Shown: piece by piece, positions 52,698 to 61,211 of the stretch
How the letters are laid out: each line of letters begins with the position of its first letter
How positions within the stretch are numbered: the stretch's first letter is position 1
From: an uncultured Alphaproteobacteria bacterium
Lineage (GTDB): Bacteria > Pseudomonadota > Alphaproteobacteria > HIMB59
Length of the DNA: 64,000 bases
NCBI GenBank assembly: GCA_902613185.1
Contig: CACMGP010000002.1
Coordinates: 285,378 to 349,377 of the forward strand
Direction: 5' to 3'
Translations under genes and position numbers: made by a program
Notes under the pieces: model-generated
The model's database searches: none
Seen by the model: only the letters and a program-made list of their open reading frames with translations
Told to the model about the DNA's origin: nothing

Positions 52698-53394
52698 AAT
52701 AATAATTTTATCTCTCTTATTTACTGTTTCCTCTAAAGCCGAAGTTAGGGAATCAAGAGCTTTAGTGGTTGCATCTCAAGAAGCTGTTCTTTCCAGTGAA
52801 TTGGCCGCTCGTATTAATAGTATTTCTGTAAAAGAAATGGAAAGATTTAAAAAAGGAGATTTACTCATTCAATTCGATTGTAGTTTGTATGAAGCACAAA
52901 AAGATGTAGTCAGAGCCAATGAAAATAGCGCACTGATTAAATTAAAAAGTGATGAACAGATGTTACAGATGAGATCAATTGGAAAATATGAACTTGAACT
53001 TTCTATATCAGAGTATGAGAAGGCAAAATCGGAATTACGTATTGCTGAATTAAATGTAGATAGATGTGAAATTAGAGCGCCTTTTGATGGCGCGGTTGAG
53101 GAAGTTGTCGTAAACGCATTTGAGTCGATACAGCCTCAAGTTGAATTAATGAAGATTATAAAAACTGATGTTCTTGAATTAGAAATGGTAGTGTCCAGTG
53201 AATGGGTTTCTTGGTTAACAATAGGCCATCCAATCACTGTTTATATTGATGAAATACAAGAAGAATTCAATGCTTCTATAAGTGGAATTGGTGCAAATGT
53301 TGACGCTGTAAGCCAAACAATTCAACTAAAAGGTACTATTACAAACGCTAGCTCTGCCCTTCTGCCTGGAATGAGTGGGCGAGTTGTATTTTGA
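52648..53394 (+). CDS. HlyD-family periplasmic adaptor
   Basis: 248-residue membrane-fusion-type adaptor with a cleavable signal or anchor (LVKIIILSLLFTVSSKAE). It has a biotinyl-lipoyl-like hairpin pattern: SSELAARINSISVKEMERFKKGDLLIQFD, then a coiled-coil helix pair, then CEIRAPFDGAVEEVVVNAFESI and a beta-barrel ending in GMSGRVVF. The ATG at 52648 overlaps the adhesin 3' end by 50 bases; a second ATG at 52666 is possible. It should bridge an inner-membrane component to the TolC-like channel encoded upstream. It overlaps the next gene at its stop (TTGA). Confidence 0.85.
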   Translation: MKVMKIMEINLLKFLVKIIILSLLFTVSSKAEVRESRALVVASQEAVLSSELAARINSISVKEMERFKKGDLLIQFDCSLYEAQKDVVRANENSALIKLKSDEQMLQMRSIGKYELELSISEYEKAKSELRIAELNVDRCEIRAPFDGAVEEVVVNAFESIQPQVELMKIIKTDVLELEMVVSSEWVSWLTIGHPITVYIDEIQEEFNASISGIGANVDAVSQTIQLKGTITNASSALLPGMSGRVVF

Positions 53395-54725
53395 GCCAAG
53401 ACCAATTAAATCGTTTAGCAAGGATTTTCACGTTTGAAAAAAAATTACGTGAAGCAAAATCTTTAGTAGAAATCAGATATACAGTTACAAATGAATTAAG
53501 AAATATAACTCCTTTTGTGTTTGCTTTTTTTGGAGAATGGGCAAACCCAAATAAATTTAAGATTGATGCTATTTCTGACATAGCAGTTGTAGAACAAACT
53601 TCCTCGACAACTATATTAGCTCAGAAAATAATTAGAGAAAAATTAAAAGAAGGATCTCCTGATACGCATCCATTTACAATCGAAAAAGACTCATTAATTC
53701 CTGCTAAAGGTGAAAATCCAATTCCAGATAAACTTTTATGGGTTCCTTGTTTTTCAAATCAAAAAGGCCCTCAAGCAGCATTGATACTTGCAAGAGATGA
53801 AAATTGGGAAGAGCAAGATATTGAGTACATTAGACACTTGAGTTCATCTATTGGACACGCGATGGGATCGCTCAAAGAAAATAATTTTTTTGAAAGTTCC
53901 ATTAAAGTTTTTAAAAATACATGGTTTCAATTTTTAATTATAGCTGGAATTGTTGCTAGTATGTTCATTCCAATTTCTCTTTCAACGGTTGGTAAATCAG
54001 AAATTGTCCCAAAAGATCCATACGTTATAAATGCTCCTATCGAAGGTGTCATACAAGATGTTCTTATTCAAAATAATGATGAAGTTAATATTGGAACAAC
54101 TTTAATTTCTTTTGAAAAAACAGATTTACAAAATGATTACGATTTGGCTTTCCAAGAATTAAAAGTAATTGAAACGGAGTTACTTCAGGCAAAACAGTCT
54201 TCTTTTCAAAGTAAAGAGGACAAAGCGATGGTCAGTCAACTTCAGAGTAAAATTAAACTTGTAGAACAAACCTTAAGTTATCAGAAATATCTATTAGATG
54301 AATCTACGATCAATTCTCCTGCTGATGGAATTGCAGTTATCAAGGATAAATCACTTCTTATAGGCAAGCCTTTTAAGGTAGGAGAGACAATAATGGTTAT
54401 TGCTGACCCATCGAATGTTGTTGTCGAGATAATGATGCCAATAAAAGATGCTATAACAGTCAAAAAAGACGCAGAAATAAACGTTTTTTTAGACTCTGAT
54501 CCACTAAATGTTATTCCTGCAAAAGTTTCAAAATTTTCTTATGAGCCTGAACTTACCAGTGAGAACACTCTAGCTTACCGGGTAACAGCGGAAATTCTTA
54601 CGGCCAAGAACTCTCCAAGAATTGGACTCAGAGGAACTGCAAAAATTTTCGGTGAAGAGGTGAAACTATTTTTTTACTTATTTAGAAAACCAATTATTTT
54701 TGTCCGACAAACACTTGGTATCTAA
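53391..54725 (+). CDS. GAF-like domain / membrane / HlyD-like adaptor protein
   Basis: 444 residues with three parts. The cytoplasmic part (about 15-160) has the rhythm of a GAF domain (SLVEIRYTVTNELRNIT..., and LWVPCFSNQKGPQAALILARDENWEEQDIEYIRHLSSSI at its end). A membrane helix follows at 179-200. A periplasmic HlyD-type adaptor starts PYVINAPIEGVIQDVLIQNNDEVNIGTTLISFE and includes a coiled coil and INSPADGIAVI. The GAF-like part could sense a small molecule or bind a partner and gate secretion. TTG start overlapping the preceding stop. The next gene starts immediately after its stop, so all three adaptor genes are coupled. Confidence 0.75.
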   Translation: MSQDQLNRLARIFTFEKKLREAKSLVEIRYTVTNELRNITPFVFAFFGEWANPNKFKIDAISDIAVVEQTSSTTILAQKIIREKLKEGSPDTHPFTIEKDSLIPAKGENPIPDKLLWVPCFSNQKGPQAALILARDENWEEQDIEYIRHLSSSIGHAMGSLKENNFFESSIKVFKNTWFQFLIIAGIVASMFIPISLSTVGKSEIVPKDPYVINAPIEGVIQDVLIQNNDEVNIGTTLISFEKTDLQNDYDLAFQELKVIETELLQAKQSSFQSKEDKAMVSQLQSKIKLVEQTLSYQKYLLDESTINSPADGIAVIKDKSLLIGKPFKVGETIMVIADPSNVVVEIMMPIKDAITVKKDAEINVFLDSDPLNVIPAKVSKFSYEPELTSENTLAYRVTAEILTAKNSPRIGLRGTAKIFGEEVKLFFYLFRKPIIFVRQTLGI

Positions 54726-56828
54726 ATGATTACACCATCAATAAGACAAGATCTTCAACTTTTACCTGGAACCCCTATGGAGGACGGTTCTCCATCATGG
54801 CTTATTTATGATAATTTAAGAAACAAATATTTTACATTAGGTTTAAATGCTTTTCGAATACTGAGACATTGGATTGCAGGTGTAGACTCAAAACAGTTTA
54901 TAGAAAAGGTAGAAGCCAAGGGAGTTACTATCAAGGAAGAGGAGTTAGATGATTTTATAAATTTTTTAAAAGTTAATAGTTTAATAACTCACTCAAGTTC
55001 AGAAGATGTTAAACTATTACTAGCTCAACATCAGGCTAAAAAAAAATATTGGTTTTTAAGTTTAATTCATAATTATCTTTTTTTTAAAATACCTTTGATT
55101 AAGCCAGATCCTTTTTTAGACAGAACAATAAATATAGCTAAGATTTTTGGAAAAAAACATTTTAGATCAATAATTTACTTTTTTGGTATTATTGGAATTT
55201 ATTTTGTTATTCAAAGCTGGGATGAATTTTTATCTACTTTTTTGTATTTCTTCAATTTTAATGGATTAATTTTTTATGCAATTGCATTAGTAGGTGTAAA
55301 AGCAATTCACGAATTAGGCCATGCTTACACAGCTAAGAATTTTGGATGTAATGTCAATTCAATGGGAATTGCGTTTTTAGTTTTTTTTCCTTTTTTATAC
55401 ACGGACAATACTAATGCCTGGAGACTTAGAGATCATAAGAAAAGACTGACAATAAATTTTGCTGGAATCTCGACAGAGCTACATTTAGCATTGCTGGCTA
55501 CTTTTGTATGGGGAGTATCTGATCCAGGAATTCTGAAAAGTGCCGCTTTTTTCGTTGCTACGACAGGATGGATTTCATCACTTCTTATTAATATTAGCCC
55601 ATTTATGAGGTTTGATGGATATTACGTATTTGCTGATTTTATAAAAATAGACAACCTTCAGCCTAGAGCATTTGCTATTGCAAAATGGAAATTGCGAAAT
55701 TGGTTGTTTGGATTGAGCCTTAGCCCTCCTGAGCATATGAGCCAACAACGCCAAAATTTAATTACTCTTTATGCCTGGTCGACTTGGATATACAGGTTCT
55801 TCCTATTTATAGGTATAGCTTTACTGGTTTATTTTTTTGCATTTAAAATTTTAGGAATATTTCTTTTTGTAGTAGAAATTATTTGGTTTATAGCACTGCC
55901 TATTTTAAAAGAGTTAAGAGAATGGTGGAAACTACGCTCAAGTTTCTTTTTAAATATTCGTATAATTAGAACAATTTTAATTTTAGGAGCCCTATTATTT
56001 ATTTTATTTTACCCTTGGAAAAATACACAGTCCATACCAGCAATTTATCAATCAGAAGAATACATTACAATTTACCCAACAATAAATTCACAAGTTTCAG
56101 AAATATACGTTAAAGAAAATCAATCTGTTCAATTAGGAGCAGACTTAATAAAACTAAATTCTCCATCGCTTAATTCAGATATACAAAAACTTATTGAAGA
56201 AAAAAAATTAATTTCAATTCAAATAAACAATGCTTTAGAGGGTGATCAAAATAAATCAGATTTAATGATAATGAAAAGTGAAGAAAAAAAAATTATAACC
56301 AATATTAATAATTTAGAAAAAATTAAATCATCGTTAAATATCATCGCACCATTTAAAGGAGAGATTGTAAGTTTAATTGAATTAAAAAAAAATCAATGGC
56401 TAAATAAAGATGATCCAATTATGTCAATTGTAAATAAAGAGTCATTTCAAGTCATAGCTTTTTTATCTGAAAATGATATTTCAAAGGTTAAAGAGTTTAA
56501 AAATAGTTTTTTTGTTCCTTATTCAATTGAAATGCCAAAGGTTGACTTAGAAGTAGTGTCCATAAGCAAATCACCAGTAGACGATTTTAGCCTCTATCCC
56601 TCGGTTACCTCTATTTTTAACGGCCCTATAGCTGCAAGAGAAAAACCTGGTGGAGGAATACAATCTGAGAAGTCCTATTATAAAGTAACCCTTAAATTGT
56701 CAGAAAATATAATCTTTTCCGATAAGAAAGTTTTAGGCGTTGCAAATGTAGGTATTCAGCCACAGTCCTATTTTGATAAAATATTAAATCTAATATCTGC
56801 GACCCTTATAAGAGAAATAAGTTTTTAA
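54726..56828 (+). CDS. PqqD-like / M50 metalloprotease / HlyD fusion protein
   Basis: 700-residue inner-membrane protein. Residues about 1-90 resemble a PqqD-like peptide-binding domain (LLPGTPMEDGSPSWLIYDNLRNKYFTLGLNAFRILRHWI). Residues about 145-430 are a site-2-protease (M50) membrane domain with zinc motif HELGH (195-199) and downstream NISPFMRFDGYYVFADF, which supplies the third ligand region (NxxPxxxxDG-like). After a further helix (about 412-430) comes a HlyD-type adaptor (TIYPTINSQVSEIYVKENQSVQLGADLIKLN, coiled coil, IIAPFKGEIVSLIELKKNQWL). No ATPase is fused. It probably forms the inner-membrane part of the adhesin exporter; the protease substrate is unknown. Confidence 0.85.
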   Translation: MITPSIRQDLQLLPGTPMEDGSPSWLIYDNLRNKYFTLGLNAFRILRHWIAGVDSKQFIEKVEAKGVTIKEEELDDFINFLKVNSLITHSSSEDVKLLLAQHQAKKKYWFLSLIHNYLFFKIPLIKPDPFLDRTINIAKIFGKKHFRSIIYFFGIIGIYFVIQSWDEFLSTFLYFFNFNGLIFYAIALVGVKAIHELGHAYTAKNFGCNVNSMGIAFLVFFPFLYTDNTNAWRLRDHKKRLTINFAGISTELHLALLATFVWGVSDPGILKSAAFFVATTGWISSLLINISPFMRFDGYYVFADFIKIDNLQPRAFAIAKWKLRNWLFGLSLSPPEHMSQQRQNLITLYAWSTWIYRFFLFIGIALLVYFFAFKILGIFLFVVEIIWFIALPILKELREWWKLRSSFFLNIRIIRTILILGALLFILFYPWKNTQSIPAIYQSEEYITIYPTINSQVSEIYVKENQSVQLGADLIKLNSPSLNSDIQKLIEEKKLISIQINNALEGDQNKSDLMIMKSEEKKIITNINNLEKIKSSLNIIAPFKGEIVSLIELKKNQWLNKDDPIMSIVNKESFQVIAFLSENDISKVKEFKNSFFVPYSIEMPKVDLEVVSISKSPVDDFSLYPSVTSIFNGPIAAREKPGGGIQSEKSYYKVTLKLSENIIFSDKKVLGVANVGIQPQSYFDKILNLISATLIREISF

Positions 56829-56876
56829 TTCCAAGAATTATGATGTTTTCATTTGATAATTTTAATAGGATAAACT

Positions 56877-57221
56877 ATGGCTAAATTTTTGAGTGTCGTG
56901 CGTTTCAAAGTTAAACCTGGTAATGAACAATCCTTTATTGACTCAATGAAGAAGTTTTCAAATCCAGATGGGGTTATTACCCGCAAAGTTATAAAGACAG
57001 GTGAAAGATCCTATTGTAGCGTTGTCGAGTGGGTTGATGAAAATAGTCTTGCCAATGCTCGCCAACAAATGATCGCATATCTCGACACTATAAGAGATAT
57101 TTTAGAGGAACTCAGTTCAGAATTGGGAGTAACTGATCCAGTCTCCGGTCCAGTAATAGTTGATGAGCAAGGAAACGTTGTAACACCTGGATCAATTATT
57201 TCAGGAAAAATAAAAACTTAA
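56877..57221 (+). CDS. Antibiotic-biosynthesis-monooxygenase-like (dimeric alpha/beta barrel) protein
   Basis: 114 residues; the first 90 match the dimeric alpha/beta-barrel (ABM/EthD-type) pattern: FLSVVRFKVKPGNEQSFIDSMKKF, then ITRKVIKTGERSYCSVVEWVDENSLANARQQM. A short hydrophilic tail follows (DEQGNVVTPGS). No signal peptide. It lies 48 bases after the exporter operon in the same direction but has its own upstream AT-rich gap. Linkage to the exporter is uncertain. It is convergent with folD. Confidence 0.6.
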   Translation: MAKFLSVVRFKVKPGNEQSFIDSMKKFSNPDGVITRKVIKTGERSYCSVVEWVDENSLANARQQMIAYLDTIRDILEELSSELGVTDPVSGPVIVDEQGNVVTPGSIISGKIKT

Positions 57222-57224
57222 TTT

Positions 57225-58133
57225 TTAATTTGATCTTGGGTCCTCCAGACCAGCATGACGATAAGCTGATGTTACAGTATTTCTTAATAGACATGCTATA
57301 GTCATCGGCCCAACACCACCTGGTACAGGAGTAATCTTTGAGGCTTTCGTGGAGGCACTTTCAAAGTCTACGTCACCCACTATCTTACTTCCTTCACTTC
57401 CGTCCTCTTTTGTAATAGCTATTCTGTTTATTCCAACATCAATAACAACCGCACCATCCTTTAACCATTTTGAGTCAATCATCTCAGCCCTTCCTATAGC
57501 TGCAACAATAATATCTGCTTGTGAGCAAACTTTTTCAATTTCTTTGGTTTTGGAGTGCACCACAGTAACAGTACATGACTCTTCAATTAAAAGTTGAGAC
57601 ATTGGCTTACCAACAATGTTTGATCTACCAATCACAACAGCACTTTTACCTTTTAAATCATCTATTTGGTCTTTTAATAAGAGTAATGACCCCAATGGTG
57701 TACACGGGATAAAAGCTTTTTTTAACATATCCCCACCTATTGAAAGCCTGCCAGCATTAATTGCATGAAAACCATCAACATCTTTCTCCACCACGATGGC
57801 ATCTATCACTTTTCTTTCATCAATTTGCTTGGGTAAAGGTAACTGCACTAAAATACCATGAACAGACTCATCATTGTTTAGGTCATCTATCAATTTTAAT
57901 AATGTCTCTTGATCTGTATTTGCATATAATTTGTAATCTTTAGTTTTTATATTACATTCTGCAGCCATTTTTGTTTTTTGTCCCACATAAACTTTACTTG
58001 CTGGATTTTCACCCACTAGCACCACTGCTAAACAAGGATCTACTTGTTTTTGACTTATTAATTTGTCCGAGTCTTCTTTCACCTCAGCTCTGATTTTTGC
58101 TGCAAAAGCTTTTCCATCAATTATATCTGTCAT
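57225..58133 (-). CDS. folD: Methylenetetrahydrofolate dehydrogenase/cyclohydrolase FolD
   Basis: 302-residue bifunctional enzyme interconverting methylene-THF, methenyl-THF and formyl-THF. Signatures are AVVLVGENPASKVYVGQKTK (with catalytic Lys region), GILVQLPLPKQID, VDGFHAINAGRL, AVVIGRSNIVGKPMSQLL and TPVPGGVGPMTIACLL. Normal length. It supplies one-carbon units, including formyl-THF used by PurH. It is downstream of yggT on the same strand with a 20-base gap. Confidence 0.97.
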   Translation of the reverse strand: MTDIIDGKAFAAKIRAEVKEDSDKLISQKQVDPCLAVVLVGENPASKVYVGQKTKMAAECNIKTKDYKLYANTDQETLLKLIDDLNNDESVHGILVQLPLPKQIDERKVIDAIVVEKDVDGFHAINAGRLSIGGDMLKKAFIPCTPLGSLLLLKDQIDDLKGKSAVVIGRSNIVGKPMSQLLIEESCTVTVVHSKTKEIEKVCSQADIIVAAIGRAEMIDSKWLKDGAVVIDVGINRIAITKEDGSEGSKIVGDVDFESASTKASKITPVPGGVGPMTIACLLRNTVTSAYRHAGLEDPRSN

Positions 58134-58153
58134 TTTTTTTAATCTCCTTATCG

Positions 58154-58438
58154 TTAACCTCTAGGCCAATACTCAATCAGTAAATCTTTAAATAAGTAAA
58201 TTATTAGTATTAAAAGCACTGGTGAAATATCTAAGCCGCCTAAATTTGGTAAATATCTTCTTATATAATTTAAGGGAGGGTCAGTTAGTTTTTTAAAACT
58301 TTCAAAAACTCGCCACAAAAAAATATTTTGACTATTTAAAATGTTAAAGTGAAACAACCAAGATACGACTACATAAAAAAATACTATAAGTGTGTAAAAT
58401 TCTAGTAGTCTTACAAGGAACAGTAATAATGAATTCAC
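58154..58438 (-). CDS. YggT family membrane protein
   Basis: 94-residue protein with two membrane helices (about 3-29 and 66-87). The intervening segment has the family pattern VFESFKKLTDPPLNYIRRYLPNLGGLDISPVLLILII. YggT proteins are widespread; links to osmotic stress or cell division have been proposed, but the function is not settled. It precedes folD on the same strand. The ABC ATPase gene ends 22 bases upstream. Confidence 0.88.
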   Translation of the reverse strand: MNSLLLFLVRLLEFYTLIVFFYVVVSWLFHFNILNSQNIFLWRVFESFKKLTDPPLNYIRRYLPNLGGLDISPVLLILIIYLFKDLLIEYWPRG

Positions 58439-58460
58439 TGTGATAAATTATAAAAAATTA

Positions 58461-59225
58461 TTATTCGCGTCTATTAAATAAGAAATTTCTGCAACGCTCT
58501 GATTGGGGATTTGTGAAAACTGTGTCAGGATGTCCTTCCTCTTCTACCAGACCATCATGAAGAAAAATTACATTATTTGAAACTTTTCGAGCAAACTCCA
58601 TCTCATGAGTTACAACTAACATTGTTTTACCTTGTTCAGCTAAATTTCGTATAACAGACAAGACCTCATCTACCAATTCTGGATCAAGAGATGATGTCGG
58701 TTCATCAAATAATAATATTTCTGGAGAAATAGCGAGTGCTCGAGCTATTGCAGCCCTTTGTTGCTGTCCTCCTGATAGAAGAGAAGGATATTCTTTTGCT
58801 TTGTCAGCAATCCCAACTTTTTTTAATAGGATCATTGCCTCTTCTTCTGCAAGACCTTTATCTATTCCTAAAACATTTACCGGGGCTTCCGTAACGTTAT
58901 CTAAGATATTCATATGAGACCAAAGATTGAAACTTTGAAAAACCATACCCAATTTTTTTCTAATTGAAGTAATTTTCAATTGTAAATTCTTATTAGGTTT
59001 TTTAAAATTTTCATCACTACAATCGATAATTTCACCACAAACATTTACTTTTCCGCTATCAGGTGTTTCAAGGAAATTTACACAGCGAAGCATAGTACTT
59101 TTTCCTGAACCAGAACTTCCAATAATACTTACAACATCTCCTTTATTAGCTACAAGATTAATGCCTTTTAAAACTTTATTTTCACCAAATTTTTTTTCTA
59201 ATTGATTTAACTCAAGTATTTTCAT
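58461..59225 (-). CDS. Amino-acid ABC importer ATPase (HisP/GlnQ type)
   Basis: 254-residue ATP-binding subunit of a polar amino-acid uptake ABC system. Walker A is SIIGSSGSGKSTMLRC, the Q-loop region is LGMVFQSFNLWSHMNILDNV, the signature is LLSGGQQQRAAIARALA and Walker B is EILLFDEPTSSLDPE. Start at 59225 (MKILELNQLEKKFG); an ATG six codons upstream is in frame but lacks support. The solute-binding protein and permeases for this system lie on the opposite strand past the bactofilins. It is an import-type ATPase, not an exporter. Confidence 0.93.
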   Translation of the reverse strand: MKILELNQLEKKFGENKVLKGINLVANKGDVVSIIGSSGSGKSTMLRCVNFLETPDSGKVNVCGEIIDCSDENFKKPNKNLQLKITSIRKKLGMVFQSFNLWSHMNILDNVTEAPVNVLGIDKGLAEEEAMILLKKVGIADKAKEYPSLLSGGQQQRAAIARALAISPEILLFDEPTSSLDPELVDEVLSVIRNLAEQGKTMLVVTHEMEFARKVSNNVIFLHDGLVEEEGHPDTVFTNPQSERCRNFLFNRRE

Positions 59226-59413
59226 TATTCTGTAATATTTCATTTTTTCGATTTCAAAGATATTGCTAAAAAAAGCAAATCTTCAAGTTAATATGTTAAA
59301 TATAATTAAATTTATAATAATCGAAGTTATTAGTTCTAAAAACCTAATCATTTCAATGTTTTTAGAAAATAATTTAGATTTTATGAATATTTAGATTGTG
59401 TTAATATAAAGAA

Positions 59414-59887
59414 ATGGATGAAAATAATATTGAGATGGATGAAAATAACACTGAGTTATCAGGTGATGAAATACAATCTAATCCAATAGATAATGATGCT
59501 AAAGCTGTAAACATAGGTTCTGGTGTTAGAGTTGACGGACGAATAGAGGGAGCAGAAACTTCAGATATTTCTGGAACTCTTACAGGAACTCTAAAATCCT
59601 CAAATATAAATGTTAACAGTAAAGGCGCTTTTAATGGAGACATGTCAGGTCAAGAAATAACTATCTCCGGGAGTGTTGATGGTGAGATAAATTCAGAGGA
59701 TTATTTGATCGTTAATAACTCTGCAAATATTAAAGGAGTAATTGAATACGCTTCATTGCAAGTAAGTTATGGTGCAAGAATTCAAGGTACATTAAGACAT
59801 AGAGGTAGCGTCCAATCGTATTCACCAGTTTCTACTGATGAAATTAAAGAGGATGAGATTAGTGAAAATCAAGAGGTTGAAGAATAA
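59414..59887 (+). CDS. Bactofilin 1
   Basis: 157-residue bactofilin, a polymerising cytoskeletal right-handed beta-helix. The core (about 35-130) has the repeating short strands with Gly turns typical of the family (INVNSKGAFNGDMSGQEITISGSVDGEINSEDYLIV). The disordered N-terminus begins with a small duplication (MDENNIEMDENNTEL) and the C-terminus is acidic. Either ATG of the duplication could start translation. It abuts bactofilin 2, and the pair resembles tandem bactofilin genes elsewhere. They often organise envelope or stalk structures. Confidence 0.87.
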   Translation: MDENNIEMDENNTELSGDEIQSNPIDNDAKAVNIGSGVRVDGRIEGAETSDISGTLTGTLKSSNINVNSKGAFNGDMSGQEITISGSVDGEINSEDYLIVNNSANIKGVIEYASLQVSYGARIQGTLRHRGSVQSYSPVSTDEIKEDEISENQEVEE

Positions 59888-60267
59888 TGGCTTTGTTTGG
59901 ATCTAGTCAAAAAAAACCTGAAGTAAAAACTGAATTTATGTTTGACACTGATTCTACTATTAACCAATCAACTTTAGCGAAAGATATAAAAATTAATGGC
60001 TCTCTTGAGTCCACAGACTATATAGATTTTTCTGGACATTTAACCGGAACAATAAAGTCATCAACCATTAATTTAAAACCAGGTTCTTATGTAAATGGAA
60101 CTGTTACCGCTGATACCTTAACAGTTGAGGGAGAAGTTGACGGAGATATTCAAGTTAAAGATATCTATATTAAGTCAACAGCAAAAATTAAGGGAAATAT
60201 TCGCTATCATAATATTGACATTCAAAATGGAAGTATAATCAACGCAGATTTGTTTTATTCATCATAA
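59887..60267 (+). CDS. Bactofilin 2
   Basis: 126-residue paralogous bactofilin: N-terminal tail, then the beta-helix (INGSLESTDYIDFSGHLTGTIKSSTINLKPGSYVNGTVTADTLTVEGEVDGDIQVKDIYI). It lacks the long acidic tails of its neighbour. It starts at the last base of the bactofilin 1 stop, so the two are translationally coupled and may co-polymerise. Confidence 0.88.
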   Translation: MALFGSSQKKPEVKTEFMFDTDSTINQSTLAKDIKINGSLESTDYIDFSGHLTGTIKSSTINLKPGSYVNGTVTADTLTVEGEVDGDIQVKDIYIKSTAKIKGNIRYHNIDIQNGSIINADLFYSS

Positions 60268-60379
60268 TTAATCAAATATTCTAAGCGTTTTTATAAAAAG
60301 TTTATCTATTTACTCTATTTTAGTTTATATTTTAGTAAGTATTTATTCGAAGTAATAGAGGAAGAACAAGGAGAAAATT

Positions 60380-61102
60380 ATGAAAAAAATAATACTATCA
60401 GCATTTGCTGCGCTTTTTTTATTTGGTTCTGCTGTTGCAGAAACAGTAAGAATGGGCACAGAGGGTGCTTATCCTCCATATAATTTTATTAATGATAATG
60501 GCGAAGTAGATGGATTCGAAAAAGATGTTGGCGACATGCTTTGTATTCGTGCAAATCTAGATTGCGTTTGGGTTATAAACGAGTGGGACTCTATCATTCC
60601 TAATTTAGTGTCTGGTAACTACGATACGATTATTGCTGGTATGTCAATAACCGCAGAGCGTGATGAGGTGATTGACTTTACACAAGATTATTTTCCACCA
60701 TCTCCATCAGTATACATGGGAATGAGCGGGGCAGACATTGATGTAGATAGTGCTGTTATTGCTGCTCAAACTGCAACTATTCAGGCAGGATATGTTGCTG
60801 AAAGTGGAGCAACTTTAGTTGAATTTGCAACAGCAGAAGAAACAATATCTGCAGTGCAAAACGGTGAGGCTGATGCTGTTTTAGCAGATGGTGATTATCT
60901 CGCATCTATAATTGCAGAGTCAAACGGTGAATTTGCAAACATAGGAGAAGTCTCAATCGGCGGCGGTGTTGGAATGGGTATCCGTGAGTCTGATACAGAG
61001 TTAAAAGCCAAAATGAATGCAGCTATTAGCTCCATGAAAGACGATGGATCATTAAATGCACTTATTAAAAAGTGGTTTGGTTTTGAAGCCGCAACTTTTT
61101 AA
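60380..61102 (+). CDS. Amino-acid ABC transporter solute-binding protein
   Basis: 240-residue periplasmic binding protein (SBP_bac_3 family). Signal peptide MKKIILSAFAALFLFGSAVAE, then VRMGTEGAYPPYNFINDNGEVDGFEKDVGDMLC, the ligand-clamp region DTIIAGMSITAERDEVIDFTQDYF and a C-terminal hinge KKWFGFEAATF. It resembles lysine/arginine/ornithine/octopine binders, so basic or opine-type substrates are plausible but not proven. AAGGAG ribosome-binding site. The gene ends in a strong terminator, so it is expressed in excess over the permeases. Confidence 0.92.
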   Translation: MKKIILSAFAALFLFGSAVAETVRMGTEGAYPPYNFINDNGEVDGFEKDVGDMLCIRANLDCVWVINEWDSIIPNLVSGNYDTIIAGMSITAERDEVIDFTQDYFPPSPSVYMGMSGADIDVDSAVIAAQTATIQAGYVAESGATLVEFATAEETISAVQNGEADAVLADGDYLASIIAESNGEFANIGEVSIGGGVGMGIRESDTELKAKMNAAISSMKDDGSLNALIKKWFGFEAATF

Positions 61103-61127
61103 GATTATTTAATTTTAATTACTGAAC

Positions 61128-61152
61128 AAGAGGACGGAATATCCGTCCTCTT
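61128..61152 (+). terminator. Intrinsic terminator of the solute-binding protein gene
   Basis: AAGAGGACGGA paired with TCCGTCCTCTT, an 11-bp stem with a 3-base loop, followed by a T run. It lies about 25 bases past the stop codon. Confidence 0.9.
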
Positions 61153-61211
61153 TTTTTCTTTATAATATTTACTCAAGAAACATTGAAACATAATATAAAA
61201 TCCATTTTAAA

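Noticed and set aside
58461-59225. ABC ATPase as the missing energy source of the adhesin exporter
   Set aside because: It is a stand-alone HisP/GlnQ-type importer subunit without a fused membrane domain. Its matching binding protein and permeases lie in the same locus.
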